From Agromyces sp. Marseille-P2726 (GTDB taxonomy: Bacteria; Actinomycetota; Actinomycetes; Actinomycetales; Microbacteriaceae), in contig NZ_CADDWM010000002.1 of assembly GCF_902809835.1 (NCBI RefSeq), positions 1 through 64,000 on the forward strand: 64,000 nucleotides of DNA. The letters run 5' to 3'. Both the position numbers and the translations under genes were made by a program. This document shows, piece after piece, positions 49,012 through 56,205 of the stretch; the stretch's first letter is position 1, and every line of letters starts with the position of its first letter. Below the pieces are notes generated by a model. That model had not been told where the DNA came from, ran no database searches, and saw nothing but the letters and a program-made list of their open reading frames with translations.

Positions 49012-50451
49012 TCACTCGATGCCGAAGTGCTCCTTCAGCGCGAGCTTCGCCGCGTACCACCCGTTCATCCCGTGCACGGCTGGCCCCGGCGGCGTCGCGC
49101 TCGAGCAGAGGTACACCCGCGGCAGCGGCGTGCGCCACGGCTTCGGCGACACCACCGGACGCTTCACGAGCTGCCACATGCTGAACTCGCCAGCGTAAAT
49201 GTCTCCCCCGACGTAGTTGGCGTTATGCGCGGCGAGGTCGGTCGCCGTGCGGTGCGCCGAGCCGAGCACGAGGTCGCGGAATCCGGGCGCGAACCGCTCC
49301 ACCTCCCGGGTGATGAGCTCGGTGGCATCGAGCGTCGACCCGGCCGGCACGTGGGTGTACGCCCAGAGCACGTGCTTGCCGCGCGGCGCACGGGTCGGGT
49401 CGAGCACGCTCGGCTGCGTGACGAGGACGTACGGATGCCGCGGCGCCGCGTCGTCGACTCCAGGCTGGAGCCCGCGCGCCACCGCGTTCTCGGCCGCGGC
49501 GATCTCCTCTCGGCTGCCGCCCAGGTGCACCGTGGGCGCGAGCGCGACCTCGGGGTTGGTCCACGGCACGGGACCGCTGAGCGCGAAGTCCACCTTCGCG
49601 ACGCCCGAACCGTAGCGGTATCGCCGGATGGCGCTCCGGTACGTCCACGGGAGATCGGCCGTGAGCAGGAGCTCGGGCGCGGTGTCGAGCAGCACGACCC
49701 CGGCACCTCCCGTCACCTCGGCGAGGCGGCGCACCGGGGCATCCGTCACGATCCGGCCGCCGAGCGCGCGCAACTCGTTCGCGAGCGCATCGGCGATGAC
49801 CTGCGAGCCGCCCCTCGGGAAGCCCCATCCCACGCCGTGCGCGTGCATGGCGAGCAGGAGCCCGGCGCCCGCCGGCCCGAGCGACGGCATGGGGCCAGCG
49901 GCGTGGGCGACGACCCCGGAGAAGAGGGCGGGCGCGACGTCGCCCGAGAATCGCGAGTTCCAGGCCGACGTGCCCTGCTCGAGCGCGCGGAGTCCGAACC
50001 GCAGCACGCCGATCGGGTCGCGTGGCACGCGCAGCAGCTGCGAACCGGTGAATTCGCCCACGCCGCGCCGGCGCGCGAGCAGTGGCGCGATGAGCCGGCG
50101 CCAGGCCCGCCCGTCTGGTCCGAGGCCCTGGGCCGTTCGATCGAGGTCGCGCCAGGCCACGCCCGCCCGGCCACCGTCGAGCGGGTGCGCGTACGAAGCC
50201 TCGGGCACGATCCAGTCGATCCGGTCGAGCAGCCCGAGCACTCGGAAGGCGGGCGAGGCGAGCGCAGCCGGATGCACCGCCGAGCAGACGTCGTGCCAGT
50301 ACCCGGGCAGGGTGATCCCGGCCGAACGCAGGCCGCCGCCGATCGACGACTCCGCCTCGAGCAGTCGCACCGACAGCCCGGCTCGGGCGGCCACGACCGC
50401 GGCGACCAGCCCGTTCGGGCCGCTGCCGACGACCGTGACGTCGACGGTCAC
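49012..50451 (-). CDS. FAD-dependent oxidoreductase, phytoene dehydrogenase-like
   Basis: 479 residues. The N-terminal dinucleotide motif VTVVGSGPNGLVAAVVAARAGL, SIGGGLRS, PRGGSQVIADALANELRALGGRIVTDAPV and the C-terminal GPAVHGMNGWYAAKLAL are typical of the CrtI/PYROXD2-like amine oxidase superfamily. The substrate cannot be inferred, and no carotenoid genes are near. GTG at 50451 begins 4 bases after the intended end of the NUDIX gene, so the two were probably an operon. Confidence 0.87.
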   Translation of the reverse strand: MTVDVTVVGSGPNGLVAAVVAARAGLSVRLLEAESSIGGGLRSAGITLPGYWHDVCSAVHPAALASPAFRVLGLLDRIDWIVPEASYAHPLDGGRAGVAWRDLDRTAQGLGPDGRAWRRLIAPLLARRRGVGEFTGSQLLRVPRDPIGVLRFGLRALEQGTSAWNSRFSGDVAPALFSGVVAHAAGPMPSLGPAGAGLLLAMHAHGVGWGFPRGGSQVIADALANELRALGGRIVTDAPVRRLAEVTGGAGVVLLDTAPELLLTADLPWTYRSAIRRYRYGSGVAKVDFALSGPVPWTNPEVALAPTVHLGGSREEIAAAENAVARGLQPGVDDAAPRHPYVLVTQPSVLDPTRAPRGKHVLWAYTHVPAGSTLDATELITREVERFAPGFRDLVLGSAHRTATDLAAHNANYVGGDIYAGEFSMWQLVKRPVVSPKPWRTPLPRVYLCSSATPPGPAVHGMNGWYAAKLALKEHFGIE

Positions 50452-50455
50452 CCCG

Positions 50456-51195
50456 TCAGAATCCGGTTCCCAGCGTGTTGATGTAGACCCACGGAAGCCG
50501 GTCCATCACGAGCCGGTGCTGGTTGCCCTGGGCGTCGGGCGCATCGTCGGGAACGTCGGGGCGGTCGTCCTGGTGCTCGCGCTGGGCCTCGTACTCGTCG
50601 CCTCCTGCCAGATGACCGTCGAGCGGTCGTCGCTGAACCGGCTGACGTACGGCGTGACGTCGCCCGAGCTCAGCTCGGCCAACGCCTCCTCGACGGATGC
50701 CGCGCGCTGCAGTCCGTGCAGGGTGACCCAGGTCGGCGGCCACAGCGTCATGCTGCCGGCGGCGTGCCGATCGAGCGCGTCGACCGGTCGGATCCACTCG
50801 ACCGCCATCACCTCATTCGGGTCGGGACGGATCTCGCCGTCGGGAACCCGCACCGCGAAGAAGGTGGTGCCGAGCTGCTTGGGCGATCCCTTCGGGGGCG
50901 TCCAGTGCGAGAAGGGCACGAGGTCGTAGCGGTCGAGCTCGAGTCCGATCTCCTCGCGGGTCTCGCGCACGGCGGCGCGTCGAGCGGCGTCTTCGGTGTC
51001 GAGTCGCCCGCCCGCGGCATCCGCCTCGTCGACCGCACCGCCGGGGAACACCCACGCGCCCGCGAACGAGCCGCGATCGCGGGGGCGTTCCGCCAGGAGC
51101 ACCTCGAGGCCGCGCTCACCGTCGCGGAGGAGCACCACGGTGGCGGCCGAGCCCGGAACCTCGTCGTTCATCAGGGATTCAAGGTCGCTGTCCAT
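50456..51195 (-). pseudogene. NUDIX hydrolase gene with a C-terminal frameshift
   Basis: The first 190 residues are intact: VVLLRDGERGLEVLLAERP, the NUDIX region (GAWVFPGGAVDEAD and AAVRETREEIGLEL), HWTPPKGSPKQLGTTFF. Near 50599-50606 a G appears to be missing, so the frame after STVIWQE runs to an unrelated tail ending at 50506. The next frame continues GDEYEAQREHQ... to RLPWVYINTLGTGF with a stop at 50456, which fits this protein family. The catalytic part is unaffected, so it may still be active. A sequencing error in the GC-rich run is also possible. Confidence 0.75.
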
Positions 51196-51201
51196 GTGTT
51201 C

Positions 51202-51207
51202 AGACTA
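51202..51207 (-). promoter_or_regulatory. Putative leaderless -10 element for the NUDIX gene
   Basis: TAGTCT on the minus strand, 6 bases before the ATG at 51195. Confidence 0.5.
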
Positions 51208-51263
51208 GGCCCGTCACCCGGCTGGCGCACCGGTCGCGACGCCGTCGTCGCACCGGGCGCGAC

Positions 51264-51269
51264 TACACT
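51264..51269 (+). promoter_or_regulatory. Putative leaderless -10 element for the MBL-fold gene
   Basis: TACACT, 6 bases before the ATG at 51276. It is divergent from the NUDIX promoter; the 80-base spacer holds both. Confidence 0.5.
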
Positions 51270-51275
51270 TCGGGC

Positions 51276-52091
51276 ATGCAGCTGTCCAGACTCCGGCACA
51301 CCGACGACGAGGCCGTCTCTCCGCTCGCGACGCTCGTGCGAGCCCCCAATCCGGGGCCGATGACGCTCGACGGCACGAACTCCTATGTGCTGCGCTCCGA
51401 GGGCTCGACGTCGGTCATCGTCGTCGATCCGGGGCCGTCGGATGCCGCGCACCTCGACCGGCTCGCCTCGTACGGGCCGGTCGAGCTCGTGCTGCTCACG
51501 CACCACCACGCCGATCACAGCGAGGCGCTCGCAGAGTTCGCGGAGCTCACGGGCGCGCCCGTGCGCGCGATCGACGCAACGTACTGCGTCGGCGCCGCCC
51601 CGCTCGTCGACGGCGAGCGCATCACGGCGGCGGGGGTCGAGCTCGACGTCGTGGCGACCCCGGGCCACACCTCCGACTCGGTCTGCTTCGCGCTGCCGCA
51701 CGACGACGACCACGGCACGATCCTCACGGGCGACACCGTGCTCGGGCGGGGCACGACGATCATCGCGGATCCCGACGGCGCGCTCGGTCCGTACCTCGCG
51801 TCGCTCGAGCGTCTGCTCGCGCACGCCCGGGCCGCCGGTGGACCGGTCGCGGTGCTGCCCGGGCACGGTCCGGTGCTGCGCGACCTCGCGTCGGTCTGCG
51901 ACGACTACCTCGCGCACCGGGCGCAACGTCTCGACCAGGTGCGGGCTGCGCTCCGCGAGCTCGGCGAGGACGCCTCGCCCGAAGCGGTCACCGACGTGGT
52001 CTATGCAGACACGGATGCCTCGGTGCGATTCGCAGCCGAGGCATCCGTTCGGGCTCAGCTCGCCTACCTTCGGGGCATGGCGACGAGCTGA
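51276..52091 (+). CDS. Metallo-beta-lactamase fold hydrolase (LACTB2-like)
   Basis: 271 residues. The metal motif THHHADHSE, GHTSDSVCF, TGDTVLGRG and PGHGP are the binuclear zinc sites. NPGPMTLDGTNSYVLR and the C-terminal winged-helix-like region (LDQVRAALRELGEDA, AQLAYLRG) match LACTB2-type hydrolases or endoribonucleases. The substrate is unknown. The spacing TACACT-N6-ATG suggests a leaderless message. Confidence 0.87.
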   Translation: MQLSRLRHTDDEAVSPLATLVRAPNPGPMTLDGTNSYVLRSEGSTSVIVVDPGPSDAAHLDRLASYGPVELVLLTHHHADHSEALAEFAELTGAPVRAIDATYCVGAAPLVDGERITAAGVELDVVATPGHTSDSVCFALPHDDDHGTILTGDTVLGRGTTIIADPDGALGPYLASLERLLAHARAAGGPVAVLPGHGPVLRDLASVCDDYLAHRAQRLDQVRAALRELGEDASPEAVTDVVYADTDASVRFAAEASVRAQLAYLRGMATS

Positions 52092-52107
52092 CGTGGGGTC
52101 GGGGTCG

Positions 52108-52680
52108 TCAGGCGGCGACCGCGAAGCCGGCGTTCCAGCCGACCTTCTCCTGCACCGCGAGCGTGAGCTGCAGGAAGCCGACGGCCTCGAGTTCGCGGGC
52201 GCGGCTCAGGCGGCCGGCGTCGATGGCGTTGAGGCCACCGGCGCGCACGACATCGGCGAGGGCCTGCTTGGCCACCTCGTCGTCACCGGCGATGAGCACG
52301 GTGGTGGGCTGGCCGCCCACGGTCTTCGATGCGAGCGTCGCCGCGAAGTTGGTGTTGAACGCCTTCAGCACCCGGGACTCGGGCAGCTGCTCGGCGAGCT
52401 CGGCGGCCTTGGAGCCGTCGGCGGGGACGACGAGCGAGTCGAACGTCTCGAAGTCCAGGGGGTTCGTGATGTCGACGACGATCTTGCCGGCGAGCTGGTC
52501 GCGGCGCGCCTCGACGATCTCGGCGAGTGCGGGATGCGGCACGGCGAGCACGACGATGTCGCCGTTGATGGGCTCGGAGACGTCGCGGCCGACGAATTCG
52601 ACGGTGTTGCCGCCCGCGGCGACGATGCCGCCGATCGCGGTGCCCATGTTGCCCGAACCGATGATGCTGACGGTGGTCAT
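52108..52680 (-). CDS. NADPH-dependent F420 reductase-like oxidoreductase
   Basis: 190 residues. N-terminal Rossmann motif VSIIGSGNMGTAIGGIVAAGG, DIVVLAVPHPALAEIV, VVDITNPLDFE and VLKAFNTNFA match the NADP oxidoreductase/F420-dependent family. It may act on a cofactor or a small carbonyl compound; this is unproven. ATG at 52680 has GGAGGAG upstream. It is divergent from a marR gene with two shared operator-like sites between, so it is probably the MarR target. Confidence 0.85.
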   Translation of the reverse strand: MTTVSIIGSGNMGTAIGGIVAAGGNTVEFVGRDVSEPINGDIVVLAVPHPALAEIVEARRDQLAGKIVVDITNPLDFETFDSLVVPADGSKAAELAEQLPESRVLKAFNTNFAATLASKTVGGQPTTVLIAGDDEVAKQALADVVRAGGLNAIDAGRLSRARELEAVGFLQLTLAVQEKVGWNAGFAVAA

Positions 52681-52711
52681 TGTGCTCCTCCTCGCGCCCT
52701 GCGACGCGTTG

Positions 52712-52762
52712 GTTGTCGTTACAACTAACACCATAGCGCAGTTCAGTTGTTGCGTCAACTAA
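52712..52762. promoter_or_regulatory. Two MarR-type operators in the divergent promoter
   Basis: GTTG, 6 bases, CAACTAA occurs at 52712-52728 and again at 52746-52762 with identical spacing. The centres are 34 bases apart, about three helical turns. The second abuts the marR -10 element. This layout fits a MarR dimer repressing both directions. Confidence 0.65.
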
Positions 52763-52767
52763 TACGG

Positions 52768-52773
52768 TAGGAT
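52768..52773 (+). promoter_or_regulatory. Putative leaderless -10 element for marR
   Basis: TAGGAT, 6 bases before the ATG at 52780, just downstream of an operator. Confidence 0.5.
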
Positions 52774-52779
52774 GGGTGC

Positions 52780-53301
52780 ATGAGCACCGAGACGAGATGG
52801 CTGAGCACCGAGGAGTCCGCGGCCTGGGTGCGCCTCGTCGCACTCACCGAATTGCTGCCGGGCGCCCTCGACGCGCAGCTCCTGCGCGACGCCGGCCTGA
52901 CCCACTTCGAGTACGGCGCGCTGATGGCCCTTGCGGATGCCTCGGATCGCACCATGCGCATGACCGAACTCGCGGCCCGCACGAACGCGACCCTTCCCCG
53001 CCTCTCGCACGTCGCCCGCCGCCTCGAGGAGCGCGGGCTGATCGAGCGCCACCCGTGTCCCGAAGACCGTCGCGCCACGAACGCCACGATCACCGAGACG
53101 GGCCTCGCCCTGCTCGAGAGCGCCGCGCCCGGTCACGTCGACACGGTGCGCGCGAACGTGCTCGACGCGCTGACGCCCGAGCAGCTCGGGCAGCTTTACG
53201 AGATCGCGGGCGCCGTGCTCGCGCAGCTCGATCCCGACGAACGCCTCACCGCCACCTCCTGCCAGTTCAGCGAGGGCCCGGCGCTCGCTCGCGCGGGCTG
53301 A
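52780..53301 (+). CDS. MarR-family transcriptional regulator
   Basis: 173 residues. Winged-helix core: LTHFEYGALMALADA, MTELAARTNATLPRLSHVARRLEERGLIERHPCPEDRRATNATITETG, where DRR with the following beta wing is the MarR hallmark. Dimerisation helices flank it. It probably represses the divergent NADP oxidoreductase and itself through the repeats at 52712-52762. An inducing ligand is not evident. Confidence 0.9.
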   Translation: MSTETRWLSTEESAAWVRLVALTELLPGALDAQLLRDAGLTHFEYGALMALADASDRTMRMTELAARTNATLPRLSHVARRLEERGLIERHPCPEDRRATNATITETGLALLESAAPGHVDTVRANVLDALTPEQLGQLYEIAGAVLAQLDPDERLTATSCQFSEGPALARAG

Positions 53302-53375
53302 CGGTTCCGCCGACAGCAGCACTGCTCACGGCAGCATCCACCCCACGGATGCCGCGACCGTCGCACGCTGGAGGC

Positions 53376-53999
53376 ATGACCGACACCGAATCCCCACCGA
53401 TCCACCCGATCGACGTCGAACTGACCCGCCGGCTGTACCACGAGCGCATCGTCGTGCTCGGCGAGGAGCTCGACCAGGCCGGCGGCAACCGCATCTGCGC
53501 GCAGCTCGTCACCCTCGCCGCCGACGACCCGCGTCGCGACATCCGCTTCTGGATCAACTCGCCCGGCGGCTCCGTCACGGCGATGCTCGCCATCGCCGAC
53601 GTCATGCGATCGATCCCGAACGATGTCGCGACCATCGCCGTCGGCATGGCGGCGAGCGCGGGGCAGTTCCTGCTCTCGGCGGGCACCCGCGGCAAGCGCT
53701 TCGCCCTGCCGCACGCGCGCATCCTCATGCACCAGGGCTCGGCGGGCATCGGCGGCACCGCGGTCGACGTCGAGCTGCAGGCCGACGACCTGCGCTTCAC
53801 GCGCGACACCGTGCTCGCCATCACCGCCGAGAACACGGGCCAGCCGATCGAGCGCATCATCGAGGACTCGCCGCGCGACCGCTGGTACACCGCCGCCGCG
53901 GCCGTGGAATACGGCTTCCTCGACCGCGTCGTCGACGGCTTCGACGAGATGCTCCCCCGGGTCCCGCGACCCACGACCGGATTGCAGGTGCCGGCATGA
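53376..53999 (+). CDS. clpP: ATP-dependent Clp protease proteolytic subunit (active)
   Basis: 207 residues. The triad is complete: Ser in VGMAASAGQFLLSAG, His in ARILMHQGSAG, Asp in IIEDSPRDRW. WINSPGGSVTAMLAIAD is the substrate-groove region. The protein forms heptameric rings served by Clp ATPases. Start at ATG 53376; GGAGG is very close (1 base), and CACGCT 6 bases upstream could make it leaderless. It overlaps the next clpP gene by ATGA, so it is the first of a pair. Confidence 0.93.
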   Translation: MTDTESPPIHPIDVELTRRLYHERIVVLGEELDQAGGNRICAQLVTLAADDPRRDIRFWINSPGGSVTAMLAIADVMRSIPNDVATIAVGMAASAGQFLLSAGTRGKRFALPHARILMHQGSAGIGGTAVDVELQADDLRFTRDTVLAITAENTGQPIERIIEDSPRDRWYTAAAAVEYGFLDRVVDGFDEMLPRVPRPTTGLQVPA

Positions 54000-54601
54000 C
54001 GAGCTACACGATTCCGTACGTCGTCGAGAAGCGCGGCAACACCGAGCGCACCATGGACGTCTACAGCCGACTGCTCTCAGAGCGCATCGTCTACCTCGGC
54101 ACCGAGATCGACGACGGCGTGGCGAACGCGCTCATCGCGCAGCTGCTGCACCTCGCCTCCGACGGCAGCGACACGCCGATCAGCCTCTACGTGAACTCGC
54201 CGGGTGGATCGCCGGGCGCTGCGCTCGCGGTGTACGACACGATGCAGCACATCCGACCGGATGTCGCGACCACGTGCGTGGGCCAGGCGGGCGGGCCGGC
54301 GGCGGTGCTCCTCGCCGGAGGCGCGAAGGGGATGCGCGGCATCCTCCCCCACGGCCGCGTCGTGCTGCATCAGCCGTCGACGCAGGGCCGCGGCGCGATC
54401 CCCGACCTCATCATCCACGCCGACGAGGTGGTGCGCGTGCGGGCCGAGCTGGAGGCGGCGCTCGCCGCCGACACCGGGCGCGACCCGTCAATGCTGCGGC
54501 GCGACACCGACCGCGACCTGATCCTGCCGGCCGCCGCCGCCGTCGAGTACGGGCTCGTCGACCGCGTGCTGTCGACACCGGCGGGAATCCCGGCCGCGTG
54601 A
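53996..54601 (+). CDS. ClpP-like subunit lacking the catalytic serine
   Basis: 201 residues, clearly ClpP (YVNSPGGSPGAALAVYDTMQ, RVVLHQPSTQG, DTDRDLIL, EYGLVDRVL). In the active-site loop the usual G-x-A-A-S-M/A is GQAGGPAA: Ser is replaced by Gly. His and Asp remain. It should therefore be proteolytically inactive and probably forms a mixed complex with the active subunit encoded just upstream, as known for ClpR in cyanobacteria and plastids. The stop codon overlaps the first unit of the repeat array. Confidence 0.88.
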   Translation: MTSYTIPYVVEKRGNTERTMDVYSRLLSERIVYLGTEIDDGVANALIAQLLHLASDGSDTPISLYVNSPGGSPGAALAVYDTMQHIRPDVATTCVGQAGGPAAVLLAGGAKGMRGILPHGRVVLHQPSTQGRGAIPDLIIHADEVVRVRAELEAALAADTGRDPSMLRRDTDRDLILPAAAAVEYGLVDRVLSTPAGIPAA

Positions 54602-54851
54602 CCCGAACGGGTTTCCGTGACCCCAATGGGGCCGCGTGACCCGAATGGGGCAGCGTGGCCCGAATGGGGCCGCGTGACCCCAATGGGGCCGCGTGACCCG
54701 AACGGGTTTGTAGGACGACGGCCGCTCGGTAGGACGAGTGGGCGGCGTCGCGTCCTACGAAGCGCCGAATGTCCTACAAACCCGGGAAGGGAAACGCGTC
54801 CTACGAACCCGGGAAGGGAAACGCGTCCTAGAAACCCGGGAAAGGTCAGGC
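54597..54851. repeat. Composite repeat array between clpP pair and clgR-like gene
   Basis: The whole 244-base spacer is repetitive. Six contiguous 19-bp units (CGTGACCCGAATGGGGCAG and variants) run 54597-54710, each with an inner CCCNAAYGGG palindrome and in the order A-B-C-C'-B-A. A nested inverted repeat follows: CGGGTTTGTAGGAC (54703-54716) pairs with GTCCTACAAACCCG (54771-54784). Three 27-bp units, each beginning GTCCTA and containing AACCCGGGAA, run 54771-54851. The ends overlap the stop codons of both flanking genes. Confidence 0.9.
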
Positions 54852-55241
54852 CACGAGAAGGAACGCGTCCGTCGGCGACGACATGGCGCTTCCCCCGCCC
54901 GGGGGAACGACCACGACACCGGCAGCCGAGCCGGTGAGATCGAGTGGATGCCGCAGCATCACGGGGCTCCCGCCGAGGCGGCTCGCGACCCGGGCCACCA
55001 CATCGAGCAGGTCGAGCCCGAGCGCGCCCGCGACGGACCCGAGGATCTCCGATGACGGCTCCTTGCGCCCGCGCTCGATCTCGGAGAGGTATTGCGGCGA
55101 CACTCCGGCGGCCGCGGCGACCTCGGTGAGGATCCGCTCCTGCTCGAGGCGTTCGCCGCGCAGCACTTCTCCCAGCACGTGGCGCCACAACGGCCTCGAC
55201 CTGCGGCCGGCGGGTGGTGAGAACTCGACGACGTCGCCCAT
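54846..55241 (-). CDS. clgR: ClgR-like XRE-family transcriptional regulator
   Basis: 131 residues. The helix-turn-helix LWRHVLGEVLRGERLEQERILTEVAAAAGVSPQYLSEIERGRKEPSSEIL is very like ClgR, the actinobacterial activator of clp genes. Here it faces a clpP pair, supporting that role. The C-terminal 60 residues are low in helix propensity and end DAFLLVA. ClgR is itself degraded by Clp through its hydrophobic C-terminus in known cases, and this tail may serve likewise (inference). TAGCCT lies 6 bases before the ATG. Confidence 0.8.
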   Translation of the reverse strand: MGDVVEFSPPAGRRSRPLWRHVLGEVLRGERLEQERILTEVAAAAGVSPQYLSEIERGRKEPSSEILGSVAGALGLDLLDVVARVASRLGGSPVMLRHPLDLTGSAAGVVVVPPGGGSAMSSPTDAFLLVA

Positions 55242-55247
55242 GCCGAG

Positions 55248-55253
55248 AGGCTA
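55248..55253 (-). promoter_or_regulatory. Putative leaderless -10 element for clgR
   Basis: TAGCCT on the minus strand, 6 bases before the ATG at 55241. Confidence 0.5.
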
Positions 55254-55312
55254 TCCGCCGGTCGGCTGGCTCGACAGCCGGATCCGCTCAGAGCAGAATC
55301 GGCGCGCTCGGC

Positions 55313-55615
55313 TCAAGCCGGTTCGTAGGTGAGGCAATCGGCGTCGTCGACGCCGGGACCGATGCGAACGGATGCCGCCGTGCACTCGAGCTTCGAGTTG
55401 TGCACGCACTCCGCGCGCTGGCACGCGCCGACGTGCGTCAGCCCCTTGTCGAGCCCGCCCTCCATGCCGAGCGGGATGAACGTCGCGCACTCGGCATCGC
55501 CCACCGACCCGCCGATGGTGACGGCGGCGGCGTGGCAGTGCGAGTGATCGTTGTACGAGCACCCGGCCACCGAGCATTCGGCGACGGCGGGCAGTTCGTC
55601 GAGCGTCATGCTCAT
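55313..55615 (-). CDS. DUF1540 cysteine-rich protein
   Basis: 100 residues with two DUF1540 units: VAECSVAGCSYNDHSHCHAAAVTIG and GACQRAECVHNSKLECTAASVRIG. Each has the C-x4-C-x5/7-C spacing proposed to bind a metal, and each is followed by a DADC/DAEC element. The ATG at 55615 has GGAGG 7 bases upstream; an in-frame ATG at 55658 lacks a site. A DtxR/IdeR-type iron box lies about 110 bases upstream, so iron control is plausible. Confidence 0.85.
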   Translation of the reverse strand: MSMTLDELPAVAECSVAGCSYNDHSHCHAAAVTIGGSVGDAECATFIPLGMEGGLDKGLTHVGACQRAECVHNSKLECTAASVRIGPGVDDADCLTYEPA

Positions 55616-55726
55616 GGCGTCCTCCACGTGGGCCTCGACCGCTGGGATATCGGGCATGCTAGCGCCGAACACGTGACGCCGCAGCACTCCGACTCACTTT
55701 TTCCGCAGATCACGCCGGGTTTCTGG

Positions 55727-55745
55727 TTAGGTGAGCCTCACCTAC
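55727..55745. promoter_or_regulatory. DtxR/IdeR-type iron box
   Basis: TTAGGTGAGCCTCACCTAC matches the known 19-bp consensus TTAGGTTAGGCTAACCTAA at nearly every conserved position, and is itself almost a perfect palindrome. It lies upstream of the minus-strand DUF1540 gene and overlaps the stop codon of the 57-residue gene. Iron-dependent repression of the DUF1540 gene is the simplest reading. Confidence 0.75.
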
Positions 55746-55915
55746 GCGGGCGGGTTGTCGGGCTGCAGCGTCTCGATCGAGTCAGCCTCGACCGCGTTGT
55801 CGGCGTCGAGGTCGTTGACGTCGGGGCCCTCGTGGATCTCGCCGTCCTTGCCCGTCGGCTGCGGGGCGTCGGCAGGACGGGGCCGAGGGGTCCGATCGGT
55901 GCCGGGATCGGTCAT
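55742..55915 (-). CDS. Small acidic protein, 57 residues, unknown function
   Basis: Starts MTDPGTDRTPRPRPADAPQP and ends EADSIETLQPDNPPA before TAG. It is hydrophilic, Pro- and Asp-rich, with no cysteine or membrane segment, and is probably disordered. GAGGAG 8 bases before the ATG and third-position GC use typical of the window support a real gene. The stop codon lies inside the iron box. I recognise no family. Confidence 0.6.
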   Translation of the reverse strand: MTDPGTDRTPRPRPADAPQPTGKDGEIHEGPDVNDLDADNAVEADSIETLQPDNPPA

Positions 55916-56096
55916 GGTGCACGCTCCTCATTCGGTTCTCCTCTCAGCGTCGGGCGGGGCGCGACCTCCGTCAACCGCTTGACTCGCCGGCCGTTCGCGA
56001 TCCGAACCGGGGGAGGTTCCCGATCCGAATCGGGTGAACTGGAGAACGGTGCACTCGCAGGACAGAATGGAGCCCAAGACTTTCGGAGGTTTGGCA

Positions 56097-56201
56097 ATGT
56101 CCCCTGAATTCGTGCTCTGGTCGATCCTCGGCGTGATCGCCGCCGTCGTCGCCGTTCTGGGCGTCGCCGCGGCCTGGTCGATGGTCAAGGCGCCGCGCTG
56201 A
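56097..56201 (+). CDS. 34-residue single-span membrane protein next to nhaA
   Basis: MSPEFVLWSILGVIAAVVAV continues with LGVAAAWSMVKAPR and a stop. One hydrophobic helix and a basic C-terminus. GGAGG lies 7 bases before the ATG, a strong ribosome site. The stop is 4 bases before the nhaA ATG, which has no clear site of its own, so translation is probably coupled. It may be a small subunit or regulator of the antiporter; I know no named family that it matches. Confidence 0.65.
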   Translation: MSPEFVLWSILGVIAAVVAVLGVAAAWSMVKAPR

Positions 56202-56205
56202 GCGG

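Noticed and set aside
53996-54601. Annotating the second clpP as an active protease subunit
   Set aside because: The nucleophile Ser position is Gly, so independent peptidase activity is not expected.
54597-54851. Possible CRISPR array at the clpP/clgR spacer
   Set aside because: The 19- and 27-bp units are contiguous with no unique spacers, and no cas gene is in the window.
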